From Maniola hyperantus (Eukaryota > Arthropoda > Insecta > Lepidoptera > Nymphalidae): a DNA stretch of 64,000 nucleotides. The position numbers and the translations under genes are program-made. The notes beneath the pieces are model-generated. The model made no database searches. It worked only from the letters and a program-made list of their open reading frames with translations, and was not told the DNA's origin. The stretch is from assembly GCF_902806685.2 (NCBI RefSeq), contig NC_048561.1:124001-188000 (forward strand). The letters run 5' to 3'. Positions 21,880 to 32,575 of the stretch are shown in pieces (position 1 is the first letter of the stretch; the number at the start of each line of letters is the position of its first letter).

Positions 21880-22098
21880 AACTAGCTGATGCCCGCGACT
21901 TCGTCCACGTGGAATTAGGTTTATTAAAAATCCCGGGGGAACTCTTTGATTTTTCCGGGATAAAAAGTAGCCTATGCTACTCTCAAGGTCTTAAACTATA
22001 CCCATGCAAAAAATCACGTCGATCCGTTGCGACGTGATTGAAGGACAAATCAACAAACCAATAAACCAACAAACAAACACATTTTCGCATTTATATAT
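21880..22098 (+). repeat. LepA2 copy
   Basis: ctgatgcccgcgacttcgtc to cgttgcgacgtgattgaagg and a ttcgcatttata end. It abuts a SINE-1 tail. Confidence 0.88.
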
Positions 22099-22099
22099 A

Positions 22100-22245
22100 T
22101 TTTTTTTAAAGAATATTAACCATATTAAATAGCTAATATTCCCCTTTCCTCTCCAACTAAGCGTCAGGCTTGTGCTAGGAGTAGGTACGACAATAGTGAA
22201 ACGGGCGGGGTTTGAACCGTCGACCTTTCGGTTTTCTGTCCACTC
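22100..22245 (-). repeat. SINE-1 copy, head truncated
   Basis: agaatattaaccatattaaa to gaaccgtcgacctttcggtt. The tRNA-like head past the B box is replaced by SINE-3 sequence. Confidence 0.82.
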
Positions 22246-22249
22246 CTAT

Positions 22250-22438
22250 ATGTCTGGTGGGAGGCTTCGGCCGTGGCTAGTTACCACCCTACCAGCAAAG
22301 CCGTGCCGCCAAGCGATGTAGCGTTCCGGTACGATGCCGTGTAGAAACCAAAGGGGTATGGGTTTAATAAAAACTGCCATAACCCTTCCAGGTTAACCCG
22401 CTTCCATCTTAGACTGCATCGTCACTTACTTGGCCGGT
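22250..22438 (+). repeat. SINE-3 copy
   Basis: gtgggaggcttcggccgtgg, caaagccgtgccgccaagcg, ending cttagactgcatcgtcactt. Confidence 0.82.
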
Positions 22439-22560
22439 TTTTAGGGCTCCGTACCTCAAAAGGAAAAACGGAACCCTTATAGGATCACTTTGTTGTCTGT
22501 CTGTCAGTCGGTCTGTCAAGAAACCTACAGGGTACTTCCCGTTGACCTAGAATCATGTTT
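22439..22560 (-). repeat. LepC fragment
   Basis: ggctccgtacctcaaaagga to cccgttgacctagaatcatg. Confidence 0.85.
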
Positions 22561-22920
22561 AGAGATTGCCCATTTTCTTAGGAGCTTTGGGCCCCCCCCT
22601 AATGTAATTGTTATGTCACCATGGTTTTAATTTTATTTTGTAGACAAATAATTAACTCTTTATATTCTGCAAACGATTTCTATTTATTCACCCTGTTATA
22701 AAGAAATCTTATTTTTTATATTGCTGATATTGAGGTTATATTTAATTAATACTTCTTCAAAATAAATGCATGTTTACGATTCTAACTGTAATTGTGGATA
22801 TTTTCAATAATAGAGTGAAAAAAGTCGTTGTAAAACATAATCGTAAAAAAATAACACATTTAAAAAAAAAAATTAAGTTTTGACACGATGCCACAAAAGA
22901 GGGCCCGTTCACGGGCGATC
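22561..22920. other. no feature recognised
   Basis: AT-rich intron DNA; only a short poly-C run is noticeable. Confidence 0.4.
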
Positions 22921-22924
22921 TCCT

Positions 22925-23060
22925 TTGATACAGAGTTAGCTTACATCCCGGAGTAGGACATAGGCTACTTTTTATCCCGGAAAATCATCAAAGAGTTCCT
23001 ACGGGATTTTTAATAAAAACCTAAATCCACGCGATCGAAGCCGTGGGTATCATCTAGATT
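22925..23060 (-). repeat. LepA 5' part
   Basis: gatacagagttagcttacat to ccacgcgatcgaagccgtgg. Confidence 0.85.
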
Positions 23061-23344
23061 ATATTATTTACTCTTAGTTTCTTAATCTTCATTTTAGGAC
23101 AATCTCCAAAAATCCAAAAACATGGTGCGCCTCACAACCGGCAGTTAGCGGTTAGGATTATAAAGTAAGATTCAGTTTAAACGCCGCTAACCACAAGTTA
23201 TGTGGACGCGGACGGACAAACGTTTGGAAAGAGATAATTGGGATAGTTAACATTTATTTATAAGCCCAATAAAAATATAAAGTCATGCAATTAGAGGTCA
23301 AAGGTCTTTCTTTACTAAAACTAGCTTACCCACCTCGCCTGCTT

Positions 23345-23782
23345 ATTTTTTAGGGTTCCGTACCTCAAAAGGAAAAAAGAACCCTTATAGGATTAATTCG
23401 TTGTCTGTCTGTCAGGTCGATCGAGAAGCCTACAATCATCCCGTTGACCTAGAATCATGAAATTTGGTAGTTAGGTAGATCTTATAGCAGAAATAAGGGA
23501 AAAAAATCTGAAATCCGTGAATTTGTGGCTACATTACAAAAAAAAATATTAAAATGTGTTCATGAACACATTAGTATTGTCAATTTTCAAAGTACGATAA
23601 CTATACCAAGTGGGGTATTAAATGAAAGGGCTTTATCTGTGAAATCTAAAACAGATTTTTATTTATTTTTACGCATCATAATTTTTGAATTATCGTGCAC
23701 AATGTCGAAAAAATACGACTGTAGTACGGAACCCTCGTTGCGCGAGCCTGACTCGCACTTGGCCGGTTTTTTTAAGCCATTA
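23345..23782 (-). repeat. LepC copy, near full length
   Basis: gggttccgtacctcaaaagg to gcctgactcgcacttggccg on the reverse orientation. Confidence 0.9.
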
Positions 23783-23794
23783 TAGTGGACTTAG

Positions 23795-23972
23795 GTTTTT
23801 AAAAATCTCGTGGGAACTTTTTGATTCTCCGGGATAAAGAGTAGCCTATGTCCTTCCCCGGGATGCAAGCAATCTTGATACCAAATTTCATTAAAATCGG
23901 TTGAACGTACGGGCCGTGAAAGGCTAGCAGACAGACAGACACACTTTCGCATTTATAATATTAGTATGGATT
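23795..23972 (+). repeat. LepA copy, first bases missing
   Basis: gttcccacg-type body (ctcgtgggaactttttgatt) to cacactttcgcatttataat. Confidence 0.88.
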
Positions 23973-24267
23973 ATTTTGAACATTTACTAAAGAGTTACGG
24001 CGGCGACTGGATGGTCATTTAGTTTTGTTCCCACGATATGTTAGCGCGTGACAGCAGTAGATAAGGCGACATATACTAAACATATATATAATATACCTAC
24101 ATTATACACCTTCCGTGCTGTTACATAATGAGTGTATTATCATATGTTTAGTGGCGATAACTGGTGATTTATTGGTGGGAATTAATGTAATTATTACCAC
24201 TTTTTACTAACAGGTCAAAGTTCATTATTGCCTGTTACTTTTTATTAGATTGTATATTATGAAAGAC

Positions 24268-24485
24268 TAGCTTATGCTCGCAACTTCGTCCGCGTGGACT
24301 ACACAAGTTTTAAACCCCTATTTTACCCCCCTTAGGGGTTGAATTTTTAAAAATCCTTTCTTAGCGAGGGTCTACGTCATAATAGCTTATCTGCATGCCT
24401 TTCAGCCCGATCCGTCGAGTAGTTTGAGCTGTGCGTTGTAAGATCAGTCAGTCAGTCAGTCACCTTTTCGTTTTATAATAATAGT
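24268..24485 (+). repeat. LepB copy
   Basis: gcttatgctcgcaacttcgt to (agtc)n and accttttcgttttata. Confidence 0.9.
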
Positions 24486-24889
24486 AAGTTAATCTTTTAA
24501 CCTAGCAACTTATTAAATAACATCAGACAATGAGGAAGGCAGTGCCCGTCGCGTCACTGTCTCTATTCACTCGCTTACCTCTCGAACTCCTCCATTGTCC
24601 GTAATCGAGTAATGAACATCATTATACATAATTATACATCATTATATTATACAGTGTAACTTCACAAAGAAAGGTTGTTGTATAATTAGGCGTATAAGCG
24701 GCGTATAGGCGTGAGAATGGCTGGTGGAGAGCTTGTAGTGTCATTATAACTGTTGCTCGTGACCTCTGGTGGTCGGCGGGACCTGCGACCATCGCCATCA
24801 CCTCTGACACCTCGGAGGCTGAGGCCACATTAGCTTATTGCTAAGAGCCAAGCTACTCGCCTAGATCCTAGTGAACAAACGTATTGCAA

Positions 24890-25050
24890 ACCAGCTGACG
24901 CCCAAGACTTCGTCCGCGTGGATTTAGCTTCTTTAAAAATCCCTTGGGAACTCTTTGAGTTTCCGGGATGAAAAGTTGCCTATGTCAATTTCCGGGATGC
25001 AAGTTCCCTCTGTACCAAACCCATACTTCCATACTATCAGTACTCTTATT
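24890..25050 (+). repeat. LepA copy, 3' truncated
   Basis: gcccaagacttcgtccgcgt to gggatgcaagttccctctgt. It abuts SINE-1. Confidence 0.85.
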
Positions 25051-25052
25051 AG

Positions 25053-25232
25053 AGCCTCAATAGCTCAACCGGTATAGGAGTGGACTGAAAACCGAAAGGT
25101 CGCCGGTTCAAACCCCGCCCGTTGCACTATTGTCGTACCTACTCCTAGCACAAGCTTGACGCTTAGTTGGAGAGGAAAGGGGAATATTAGTCATTTAATA
25201 TGGCTAATATTCTTTAAAAAAAAAAAATTATA
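25053..25232 (+). repeat. SINE-1, full length, tRNA-derived
   Basis: A-box-like tagctcaaccggtataggag and B box cggttcaaaccccgcc are spaced as in tRNA-derived SINEs. The body ctcctagcacaagcttgacg leads to a poly(A) tail. The best head sequence for this family in the window. Confidence 0.88.
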
Positions 25233-25440
25233 AATGCGAAAATGTGTTTGTTTGTTGGTTTATTGGTTTGTTGATTTGTCCTTCAATCACGTCGCAACGG
25301 ATCGACGTGGTTTTTTGCATGGGTATAGTTTAAGACCTTGAGAGTAGCAAAGGCTACTTTTTATCCCGGAAAAATCAAAGAGTTCCCCCGGGATTTTTGA
25401 AAGCCTAAATCCACGCGTGCGAAGTCGCGGGCATCAGCTA
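25233..25440 (-). repeat. LepA2 copy
   Basis: taaatgcgaaaatgtgtttg to cgtgcgaagtcgcgggcatc, inverted relative to the copy at 21880. Confidence 0.88.
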
Positions 25441-25633
25441 ATTACCAAATAAGCTATGGGTAGTGTCAGTATGTTTACTGAGTAGGTATGGGTGTGTAGA
25501 TAACTTACTGACTGATAGCTGGTGTGGCATCGCGTCTCGGTCAGGTTTCACATCCCGCGCCGCGCCGCGTCCGTTTCCGGCGAGTGCGGTTGCGCGCGGA
25601 TGCTGTGTTTCTATCTTTTATATCTTTATCTGT

Positions 25634-25857
25634 AGACTAGCTTATGCTCGCGACTTCGTCCGCGCGGACTACACAAATTTCAAAACCCTATTTCACCCCC
25701 TTAGGGGTTGAATTTTCAAAAATCCTTTCTTAGCGGATGCCTACATCATAATAGCTATCTGCATGCCAAATTTCAGCCCGATCCGTCCAGTAGTTTGAGC
25801 TGTGCGTTGATAGATCAGTCAGTCAGTCAGTCACCTTTTCCTTTTATATATTTAGAT
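25634..25857 (+). repeat. LepB, full-length reference copy
   Basis: gcttatgctcgcgacttcgt, cccccttaggggttgaattt, aatcctttcttagcggatgc, atgccaaatttcagcccgat, (agtc)n, ending accttttccttttatatatt. It is the least diverged LepB here. Confidence 0.93.
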
Positions 25858-25885
25858 ACCTATCTCGTGGACATTCAGATTTAGT

Positions 25886-26026
25886 TAGTATGCGACAGGT
25901 CGAGATGGCAATCGCCCCGCACAGCCTCCGCGCTAACCCGGTGCGGGCGAGCGCGGGTGACGTGCGGGTTTGCGGGGCGCTCCCCCGCCTCACACCCCGA
26001 TTGCCATCTCGACCTGTCGCATACTA
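25886..26026. repeat. M1 TIR element, complete
   Basis: Inverted ends tagtatgcgacaggtcgaga and tctcgacctgtcgcatacta match for more than 30 bp. The GC-rich centre (gtgcgggcgagcgcgggtga) recurs in the copies at 44039 and 58663. Confidence 0.9.
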
Positions 26027-26052
26027 TACATAATACAGCAATAAGATAAGGG

Positions 26053-26554
26053 GCCAATTCTCTTGTACACAATCTCTAAACTAAACTAAACTAAAGTTTC
26101 AATCTAGTGCTATCCTTTTTTTTGCTTTTTGCAACATTATGAAAGGGAATAGTAATAGATTTAGACATGCCATTTTAGTTTAGTTTAGAGCATAGACCCC
26201 TAACCTAACAGCCGAACACCCCGCTCCCAAGCTTAGGTTCCGCACGTTGTCTTGATTGCCAATCACAACAGAGCATTCTCCCCTGTCCCCCGATAACGAT
26301 TTTGTTTCATGCAAAACCTTGTGTATGCGTACTCTAGGAGTTGAATTGTCTGTTAAAATTAGAAAAATTAAAAAGAGCAACCGCCGAGTTTCTTGCTGGT
26401 TCTTCTCGGTAGGAACGGCATTCCGAACCAGTGGTAAATTAAAACTACCTGACTATTCATAAGCACTTTTAAAAAGTTTACATGAATAAAAAACATTCTA
26501 TTCTATTCTATTCTATTCTGTGGTTTAGAGATTGTGTACTACGGAATTAGCCAC
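26053..26554. repeat. M3 TIR element split by a LINE-type tail insertion
   Basis: The ends are aattctcttgtacacaatct and agattgtgtactacggaatt, as in the intact copy at 36183. The insert 26191-26522 breaks the right arm and is flanked by gtttagag on both sides (26183-26190 and 26523-26530). Confidence 0.88.
26191..26522 (+). mobile_element. LINE-type 3' tail inserted in M3, 332 bp
   Basis: Carries caaccgccgagtttcttgct, ggttcttctcggtaggaacg, and a 3' end with (attct)n. The 8-bp flanking duplication shows the insertion was a single event. It has no complete RT frame. Confidence 0.85.
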
Positions 26555-26613
26555 ACTGTCTTTTTTCTGAATTAGAAACAAAAATAAGTAGTGTATGGGC
26601 GAACCCCCAAGAT

Positions 26614-26630
26614 GGGGGGGGGGGGGGGGG
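26614..26630. repeat. 17-bp poly-G run
   Basis: Uninterrupted G tract; a second one (13 G) is at 36400. Length in the assembly is likely unreliable. Confidence 0.9.
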
Positions 26631-26784
26631 CGCCACAAATAGGGCAGTGCGGGGGTCTCGTCTTGTCTTGAACACGAGTGTGGGGCGAGCATTTGGCGCA
26701 CATGTGGCTCACCCACGGGGATTTAATGGGGAATCCTGTTTATTGCGCCATTGTTGTGGGAGGACATAACTACGTGTGATGCGT

Positions 26785-27048
26785 CTGAAGCTGTGGTAGT
26801 CTAGTGGTTAGAAAGAATCGGAGGTTGAGGGTTCGATCCCGGGCACGCACTTTTCGGAGTTATGTGCTTTTTTAAGTAATTAAATATCACTTGCTTTAAC
26901 GGTGAAGGAAAACATTGTGAGGAAACCTGCATGCCTGAGAGTTCTTCATAATGTTGTCAAAGGTATGTGAAGTCTGTCAATCCGCCCTTGGCCAGCGTGG
27001 TAGACTATGGCCAAAACCCTTCTCACTCTGAGAGGAGACCCGCGGGGT
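26785..27048 (+). repeat. SINE-2, near full-length reference copy
   Basis: tRNA-like head (gtggtagtctagtggttaga, B box gggttcgatcccgggcacgc), then gctttaacggtgaaggaaaa, gtgaggaaacctgcatgcct, ending ctctgagaggagacccg. Confidence 0.88.
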
Positions 27049-27316
27049 GATTACGTATCTCGCGACAGGCTTGTGGCAGTAAATCTCGCGGTCATTGCTG
27101 TCAAACGTCCGGCTAGAGAGACAGCAATAGCCACAAAGCAAAATAAGAAGAAGAAGAAAAGAGACAGCAAATGAACTGTCGCATTGCTACTGCTGTCGCT
27201 ACTGCAACGTTTTACGTAATCACCCCGCGCGCCGTGCGCGTGCGCAATGCACCGGCGATCATCATCATCATCACACGCTGTTCTGTTCCGCCTTGCTCCT
27301 CCAGCGACTGCTACAC

Positions 27317-27630
27317 TAGCTTATGCCACGACCTCGTCCACGTCAACTACACTTTCAAATCCCTATTATATCTCCTTAGGGCGTTTGTGCACTCATCCGT
27401 GACGTCAGTGTATGACGGCCACTTCGAAGAATCACGGATACGAACAGAAAACGGATGAGTGCACAAGCGCCCTTAGGGTCGGTAGTTAAAAACGGATCGC
27501 CGAGTTTTTGCTTGCATAAAAACACGAATACGAACCGAATACGGGTGAGTGCACAAGCGCCCGGGGTCGAATTTTCAAAAACTTTACATCAGTCAGTCAG
27601 TCACCTTTTCCTTAGATATATTTAGATTGT
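27317..27630 (+). repeat. LepB copy split by the M9 element
   Basis: The LepB head runs 27317-27377 and its tail 27563-27630. Between them is an element bounded by gggcgtttgtgcactcatcc and its complement. Confidence 0.78.
27378..27562. repeat. M9 TIR element
   Basis: The left arm gcgtttgtgcactcatccgt has two right-side partners: ggatgagtgcacaagcgccc (about 27453-27472) and gggtgagtgcacaagcgccc (27543-27562). This suggests a duplicated right end. Confidence 0.75.
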
Positions 27631-27970
27631 AGCCAGTCAATATCGCGCAGTGAATGTGATGCGAGCGTGCAACACGCTCACGCTTCGTGGCTTCGTAGTC
27701 CGTCGGTCCGTCACGCCTGACGGACGCCGCCCGCACACCGCACCACTCCGTACAGAGTTACTTACCCGACTTCTGTTACATATGAAGTGTGTTTTATCAC
27801 AGTATTGTATTTCGAATGCTACTGAGATACACTACACTATTTATTCGTATTCAAATTATTATATTGATCATCATCATGTCTGTCATCAGACAGTGGACTG
27901 TGGACATGGCCCTTCGCCACCACTCCTGACACTTCCTCATCCGAGCCGACCGAGCGCGGCTTGCGAGGCA

Positions 27971-28026
27971 GCCTCGGCCGACGTTGCCTCGGCCGACGTT
28001 GCCTCGGCCGACGTTGCCTCGGCCGA
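27971..28026. repeat. 15-bp tandem repeat, about 3.7 copies
   Basis: The unit gcctcggccgacgtt repeats perfectly about 320 bp before the large 38-bp array; the surroundings are GC-rich. Confidence 0.9.
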
Positions 28027-28342
28027 GCGCTGCTCGCGCGGTGTGGGTGGATGTGACGACGTCACGAGCCAGTGCAAAATAAACTATACCAGAGAGAAAC
28101 TAACGGCTCAAACTGGCTCACCCGTGGGGTGATTCGCTAACTCAGTGTTCAACGATTAATGATAGCCACCGAGCCATTTATTGTTGATATTTTTGAAAAG
28201 TAATTTTGATATCAAGTAGAGTGTAGAAGCAACCAATGTCAAACGAGCGTGTGGCTCTCATTCATCGTTAGCTAATCAGCATGGTGGGCTCGCGAGGCGA
28301 ACCTTGCCTCGGGCGCCACGTCTCGCGAGCAGCAAGTCGGAG

Positions 28343-30840
28343 CGTGGCTCGTGTCGTGAGTCGTGCTCGGTCGGTGTGGACGTGACTCGTGTCGTGAGTC
28401 GTGCTCGGTCGGTGTGGACGTGGCTCGTGTCGTGAGTCGTGCTCGGTCGGTGTGGACGTGGCTCGTGTCGTGAGTCGTGCTCGGTCGGTGTGGACGTGAC
28501 TCGTGTCGTGAGTCGTGCTCGGTCGGTGTGGACGTGGCTCGTGTCGTGAGTCGTGCTCGGTCGGTGTGGACGTGGCTCGTGTCGTGAGTCGTGCTCGGTC
28601 GGTGTGGACGTGGCTCGTGTCGTGAGTCGTGCTCGGTCGGTGTGGACGTGGCTCGTGTCGTGAGTCGTGCTCGGTCGGTGTGGACGTGGCTCGTGTCGTG
28701 AGTCGTGCTCGGTCGGTGTGGACGCGGCTCGTGTCGTGAGTCGTGCTCGGTCGGTGTGGACGTGGCTCGTGTCGTGAGTCGTGCTCGGTCGGTGTGGACG
28801 TGGCTCGTGTCGTGAGTCGTGCTCGGTCGGTGTGGACGTGACTCGTGTCGTGAGTCGTGCTCGGTCGGTGTGGACGTGGCTCGTGTCGTGAGTCGTGCTC
28901 GGTCGGTGTGGACGCGGCTCGTGTCGTGAGTCGTGCTCGGTCGGTGTGGACGTGGCTCGTGTCGTGAGTCGTGCTCGGTCGGTGTGGACGTGGCTCGTGT
29001 CGTGAGTCGTGCTCGGTCGGTGTGGACGTGGCTCGTGTCGTGAGTCGTGCTCGGTCGGTGTGGACGTGGCTCGTGTCGTGAGTCGTGCTCGGTCGGTGTG
29101 GACGTGACTCGTGTCGTGAGTCGTGCTCGGTCGGTGTGGACGTGGCTCGTGTCGTGAGTCGTGCTCGGTCGGTGTGGACGCGGCTCGTGTCGTGAGTCGT
29201 GCTCGGTCGGTGTGGACGTGGCTCGTGTCGTGAGTCGTGCTCGGTCGGTGTGGACGTGGCTCGTGTCGTGAGTCGTGCTCGGTCGGTGTGGACGCGGCTC
29301 GTGTCGTGAGTCGTGCTCGGTCGGTGTGGACGTGGCTCGTGTCGTGAGTCGTGCTCGGTCGGTGTGGACGTGGCTCGTGTCGTGAGTCGTGCTCGGTCGG
29401 TGTGGACGTGACTCGTGTCGTGAGTCGTGCTCGGTCGGTGTGGACGTGGCTCGTGTCGTGAGTCGTGCTCGGTCGGTGTGGACGTGGCTCGTGTCGTGAG
29501 TCGTGCTCGGTCGGTGTGGACGTGGCTCGTGTCGTGAGTCGTGCTCGATCGGTGTGGACGTGGCTCGTGTCGTGAGTCGTGCTCGGTCGGTGTGGACGTG
29601 GCTCGTGTCGTGAGTCGTGCTCGGTCGGTGTGGACGTGGCTCGTGTCGTGAGTCGTGCTCGGTCGGTGTGGACGTGGCTCGTGTCGTGAGTCGTGCTCGG
29701 TCGGTGTGGACGTGGCTCGTGTCGTGAGTCGTGCTCGGTCGGTGTGGACGCGGCTCGTGTCGTGAGTCGTGCTCGGTCGGTGTGGACGCGGCTCGTGTCG
29801 TGAGTCGTGCTCGATCGGTGTGGACGCGGCTCGTGTCGTGAGTCGTGCTCGGTCGGTGTGGACGCGGCTCGTGTCGTGAGTCGTGCTCGATCGGTGTGGA
29901 CGCGGCTCGTGTCGTGAGTCGTGCTCGGTCGGTGTGGACGCGGCTCGTGTCGTGAGTCGTGCTCGGTCGGTGTGGACGCGGCTCGTGTCGTGAGTCGTGC
30001 TCGGTCGGTGTGGACGCGGCTCGTGTCGTGAGTCGTGCTCGGTCGGTGTGGACGCGGCTCGTGTCGTGAGTCGTGCTCGGTCGGTGTGGACGCGGCTCGT
30101 GTCGTGAGTCGTGCTCGGTCGGTGTGGACGCGGCTCGTGTCGTGAGTCGTGCTCGGTCGGGTGGACGCGGCTCGTGTCGTGAGTCGTGCTCGGTCGGTGT
30201 GGACGCGGCTCGTGTCGTGAGTCGTGCTCGATCGGTGTGGACGCGGCTCGTGTCGTGAGTCGTGCTCGGTCGGTGTGGACGCGGCTCGTGTCGTGAGTCG
30301 TGCTCGGTCGGTGTGGACGCGGCTCGTGTCGTGAGTCGTGCTCGGTCGGTGTGGACGCGGCTCGTGTCGTGAGTCGTGCTCGATCGGTGTGGACGCGGCT
30401 CGTGTCGTGAGTCGTGCTCGATCGGTGTGGACGCGGCTCGTGTCGTGAGTCGTGCTCGGTCGGTGTGGACGCGGCTCGTGTCGTGAGTCGTGCTCGGTCG
30501 GTGTGGACGCGGCTCGTGTCGTGAGTCGTGCTCGGTCGGTGTGGACGCGGCTCGTGTCGTGAGTCGTGCTCGGTCGGTGTGGACGCGGCTCGTGTCGTGA
30601 GTCGTGCTCGGTCGGTGTGGACGCGGCTCGTGTCGTGAGTCGTGCTCGGGTCGGTGTGTACGCGGCTCGTGTCGTGAGTCGTGCTCGGTCGGTGTGGACG
30701 CGGCTCGTGTCGTGAGTCGTGCTCGGTCGGTGTGGACGCGGCTCGTGTCGTGAGTCGTGCTCGGTCGGTGTGGACGCGGCTCGTGTCGTGAGTCGTGCTC
30801 GGTCGGTGTAGACGCGGCTCGTGTCGTGAGTCGTGCTCGG
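28343..30840. repeat. 38-bp tandem array, about 66 units
   Basis: The unit begins gtgtggacgtggctcgtgtc and ends gtgctcggtcg. It is GC-rich with 6-7 CpG each. Variation is mostly at two adjacent sites: gacgTgg/gacgCgg and gtgGctc/gtgActc. The T forms fill the left part and the C forms dominate right of about 29740. Occasional single-base indels occur (near 30160 and 30650). Three units (114 bp) give a stop-free minus frame of 880 codons (30918-28276), a by-product of the repeat rather than a gene. It ends directly at a LepA2 copy. Confidence 0.95.
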
Positions 30841-30863
30841 TTTTGGTTTACTTATAAGCGAAC

Positions 30864-31060
30864 TAGCTGATCCCCGCGACTTCGGCCGCGTGGAGTTAGT
30901 GGTTTTTAAGAATCCCACAGGAACTCTTTGATTTTTCGGGATAAAAAGTAGCCTATGTCACTCTCCAGGTCTTAAACTATATCCGTGCAAAAAATCACGA
31001 CGTAATTAAAGGGCAAACCAACAAACAAACACACTTTCGCAATTATAATAAGGGTACTGA
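30864..31060 (+). repeat. LepA2 copy at the end of the 38-bp array
   Basis: ctgatccccgcgacttcggc to aaacacactttcgcaattat, starting about 20 bp after the last array unit. Confidence 0.88.
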
Positions 31061-31225
31061 TTTAGCACCTTTGTTTGCATTAAAACAATTGGTTTAATTG
31101 TTAAGGTCTTCAGACAGCGTGTCAGTGAGAACTGAGAATAATGTCACAACAAGTGGCAAATAATGTCACAATAAACGTATTATATGCACATAACACTTCC
31201 TTTATTATATCGAGAAAGTGTGTTG

Positions 31226-31262
31226 TTTCTGTGACGCTGTGACGCTGTGACGCTGTGACGCA
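31226..31262. repeat. 10-bp tandem repeat, about 3.5 copies
   Basis: The unit ctgtgacg plus ct recurs (tgtgacgctgtgacgctgtg). Confidence 0.85.
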
Positions 31263-31457
31263 TTGTGGAATGGCTCGCTAATCGCTATATACCTACTCCC
31301 TTTGTGGCATCTCTCCCTAAGATGGTTCTGTTTTGTTTGTTATGTCGTCCGTCTATATCAGTCCGGCGCGAATGTGTTGAATTTAACTTTCAGGGCTTTT
31401 GTTGTAAAGGGCTTGCAGATTTGTCTTCCATGTTTTATTCACGCTTTATTTAATATA

Positions 31458-31670
31458 TGTACTAGCTTATGTTCGTCACTTCGTCCGCGTGGACTACACT
31501 AATTTCAAACCCCTATATCACCTCCTTAGGGGTTGTATTTTCAAAAATCCTTTTCAGCGGATGTCTACGTCGTAATAGCTATCTGCATGCCAAATTTCAG
31601 CCCGATCCGGCCAGTAGTTTGAGTTGTGCGTTGATAGATCAGTCAGTCAGTCATCTTTTCCTTTTACATA
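31458..31670 (+). repeat. LepB copy
   Basis: gcttatgttcgtcacttcgt to (agtc)n and atcttttccttttaca. Confidence 0.9.
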
Positions 31671-31677
31671 TTATGTA

Positions 31678-31775
31678 GACTAGATGATGCCCACGGCTTC
31701 CTCCGCGTGGATTTAGGTATTTTCAAATTCCGTGGAAATTCCTTAATTTTCCGGGATAAAAAGTAGATAGGTATG
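31678..31775 (+). repeat. LepA 5' fragment
   Basis: gatgatgcccacggcttcct to ccgggataaaaagtag. Confidence 0.8.
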
Positions 31776-31795
31776 TCTTGGTCTGAGGTCTGAGG

Positions 31796-31880
31796 CAAAT
31801 GGTTATTGGTATTGGATTGTGTTTAGGTACCTAGTACAACAATAACGCTAAGTTTTTGCTAGCGTTCTGGTTACACCCTG
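31796..31880 (-). repeat. M5 terminal fragment
   Basis: attggtattggattgtgttt to gttctggttacaccctg; only one end is present. Confidence 0.78.
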
Positions 31881-32104
31881 TATAATTAGAAGGGGTCACG
31901 ACCCAATATAACGCAAAGAGAACGTATCAGAAGGAAGACGTTTACTAAACAGTTTTGAAAATTAAAATGTTTATCCTTTCCGCCTTAAGTCATAATATTA
32001 TAAACAATTATCCAAAAACGGCTCTCGCTATGAACTTGTGTGTGTCCGTCGTCGGCCGATACAACTACATTATCATCCATATTTAGTTTTGTTTATGTTA
32101 AGAA

Positions 32105-32575
32105 AAAACCGGCCAAGTGCGAGTCAGGCTCGCGCAATGAGGGTTCCATACTACAGTCGTATTTTTTCGTCATTTTGCACGATAATTCAAAAACTATGAT
32201 GCATAAAAATAAATAAAAATCTGTTTTAGAATGTACAGGTGAAGACCTTTCATATTATGATACCCCACTTGATATAGTCACTCACTTCGAAAGTTGAAAA
32301 TACTAATTATTGTCATGAACTAATAATTAGTATTTTCAACTTTCGAAGTGAGTGTGTGATCTAACCCTAAATTCATGGTTTTCAGATTTTTCCCCAAATA
32401 TCAGCTATAATATCTAACTACCTACCTGCCAAATTTCATGATTCTAGGTCAACGGGAAGTACCCTGTAGGTTTCTTGACAGATAGACGGACAGACAGACA
32501 GATAGACAACAAAGTTATACTATAAGGGTTCCGTTTTTCCTTTTGAGGTACGGAACCTTAAAAAATAGTAGTTTC
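32105..32575 (+). repeat. LepC copy, full length, with an internal perfect palindrome
   Basis: ggccaagtgcgagtcaggct to tttgaggtacggaacctt. At 32281-32352 the copy carries a 31-bp inverted duplication absent from the copy at 57325. Confidence 0.92.

Noticed and set aside
25053..25150. tRNA gene (A and B boxes present)
   Set aside because: No acceptor stem or cloverleaf can be formed, and the same text is dispersed with a common body and poly(A) tail, so it is a SINE head. The same applies to 26785, 33433, 58500 and 63788.
28343..30840. CRISPR array
   Set aside because: Units are contiguous without unique spacers and the genome is eukaryotic; this is a minisatellite-like array.
28276..30918. 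880-codon minus-strand ORF rich in His, Arg, Thr and Ser
   Set aside because: It follows the 38-bp tandem unit exactly with a 38-residue period (three units), starts in a LepA2 repeat and has no domain, promoter or splice logic.
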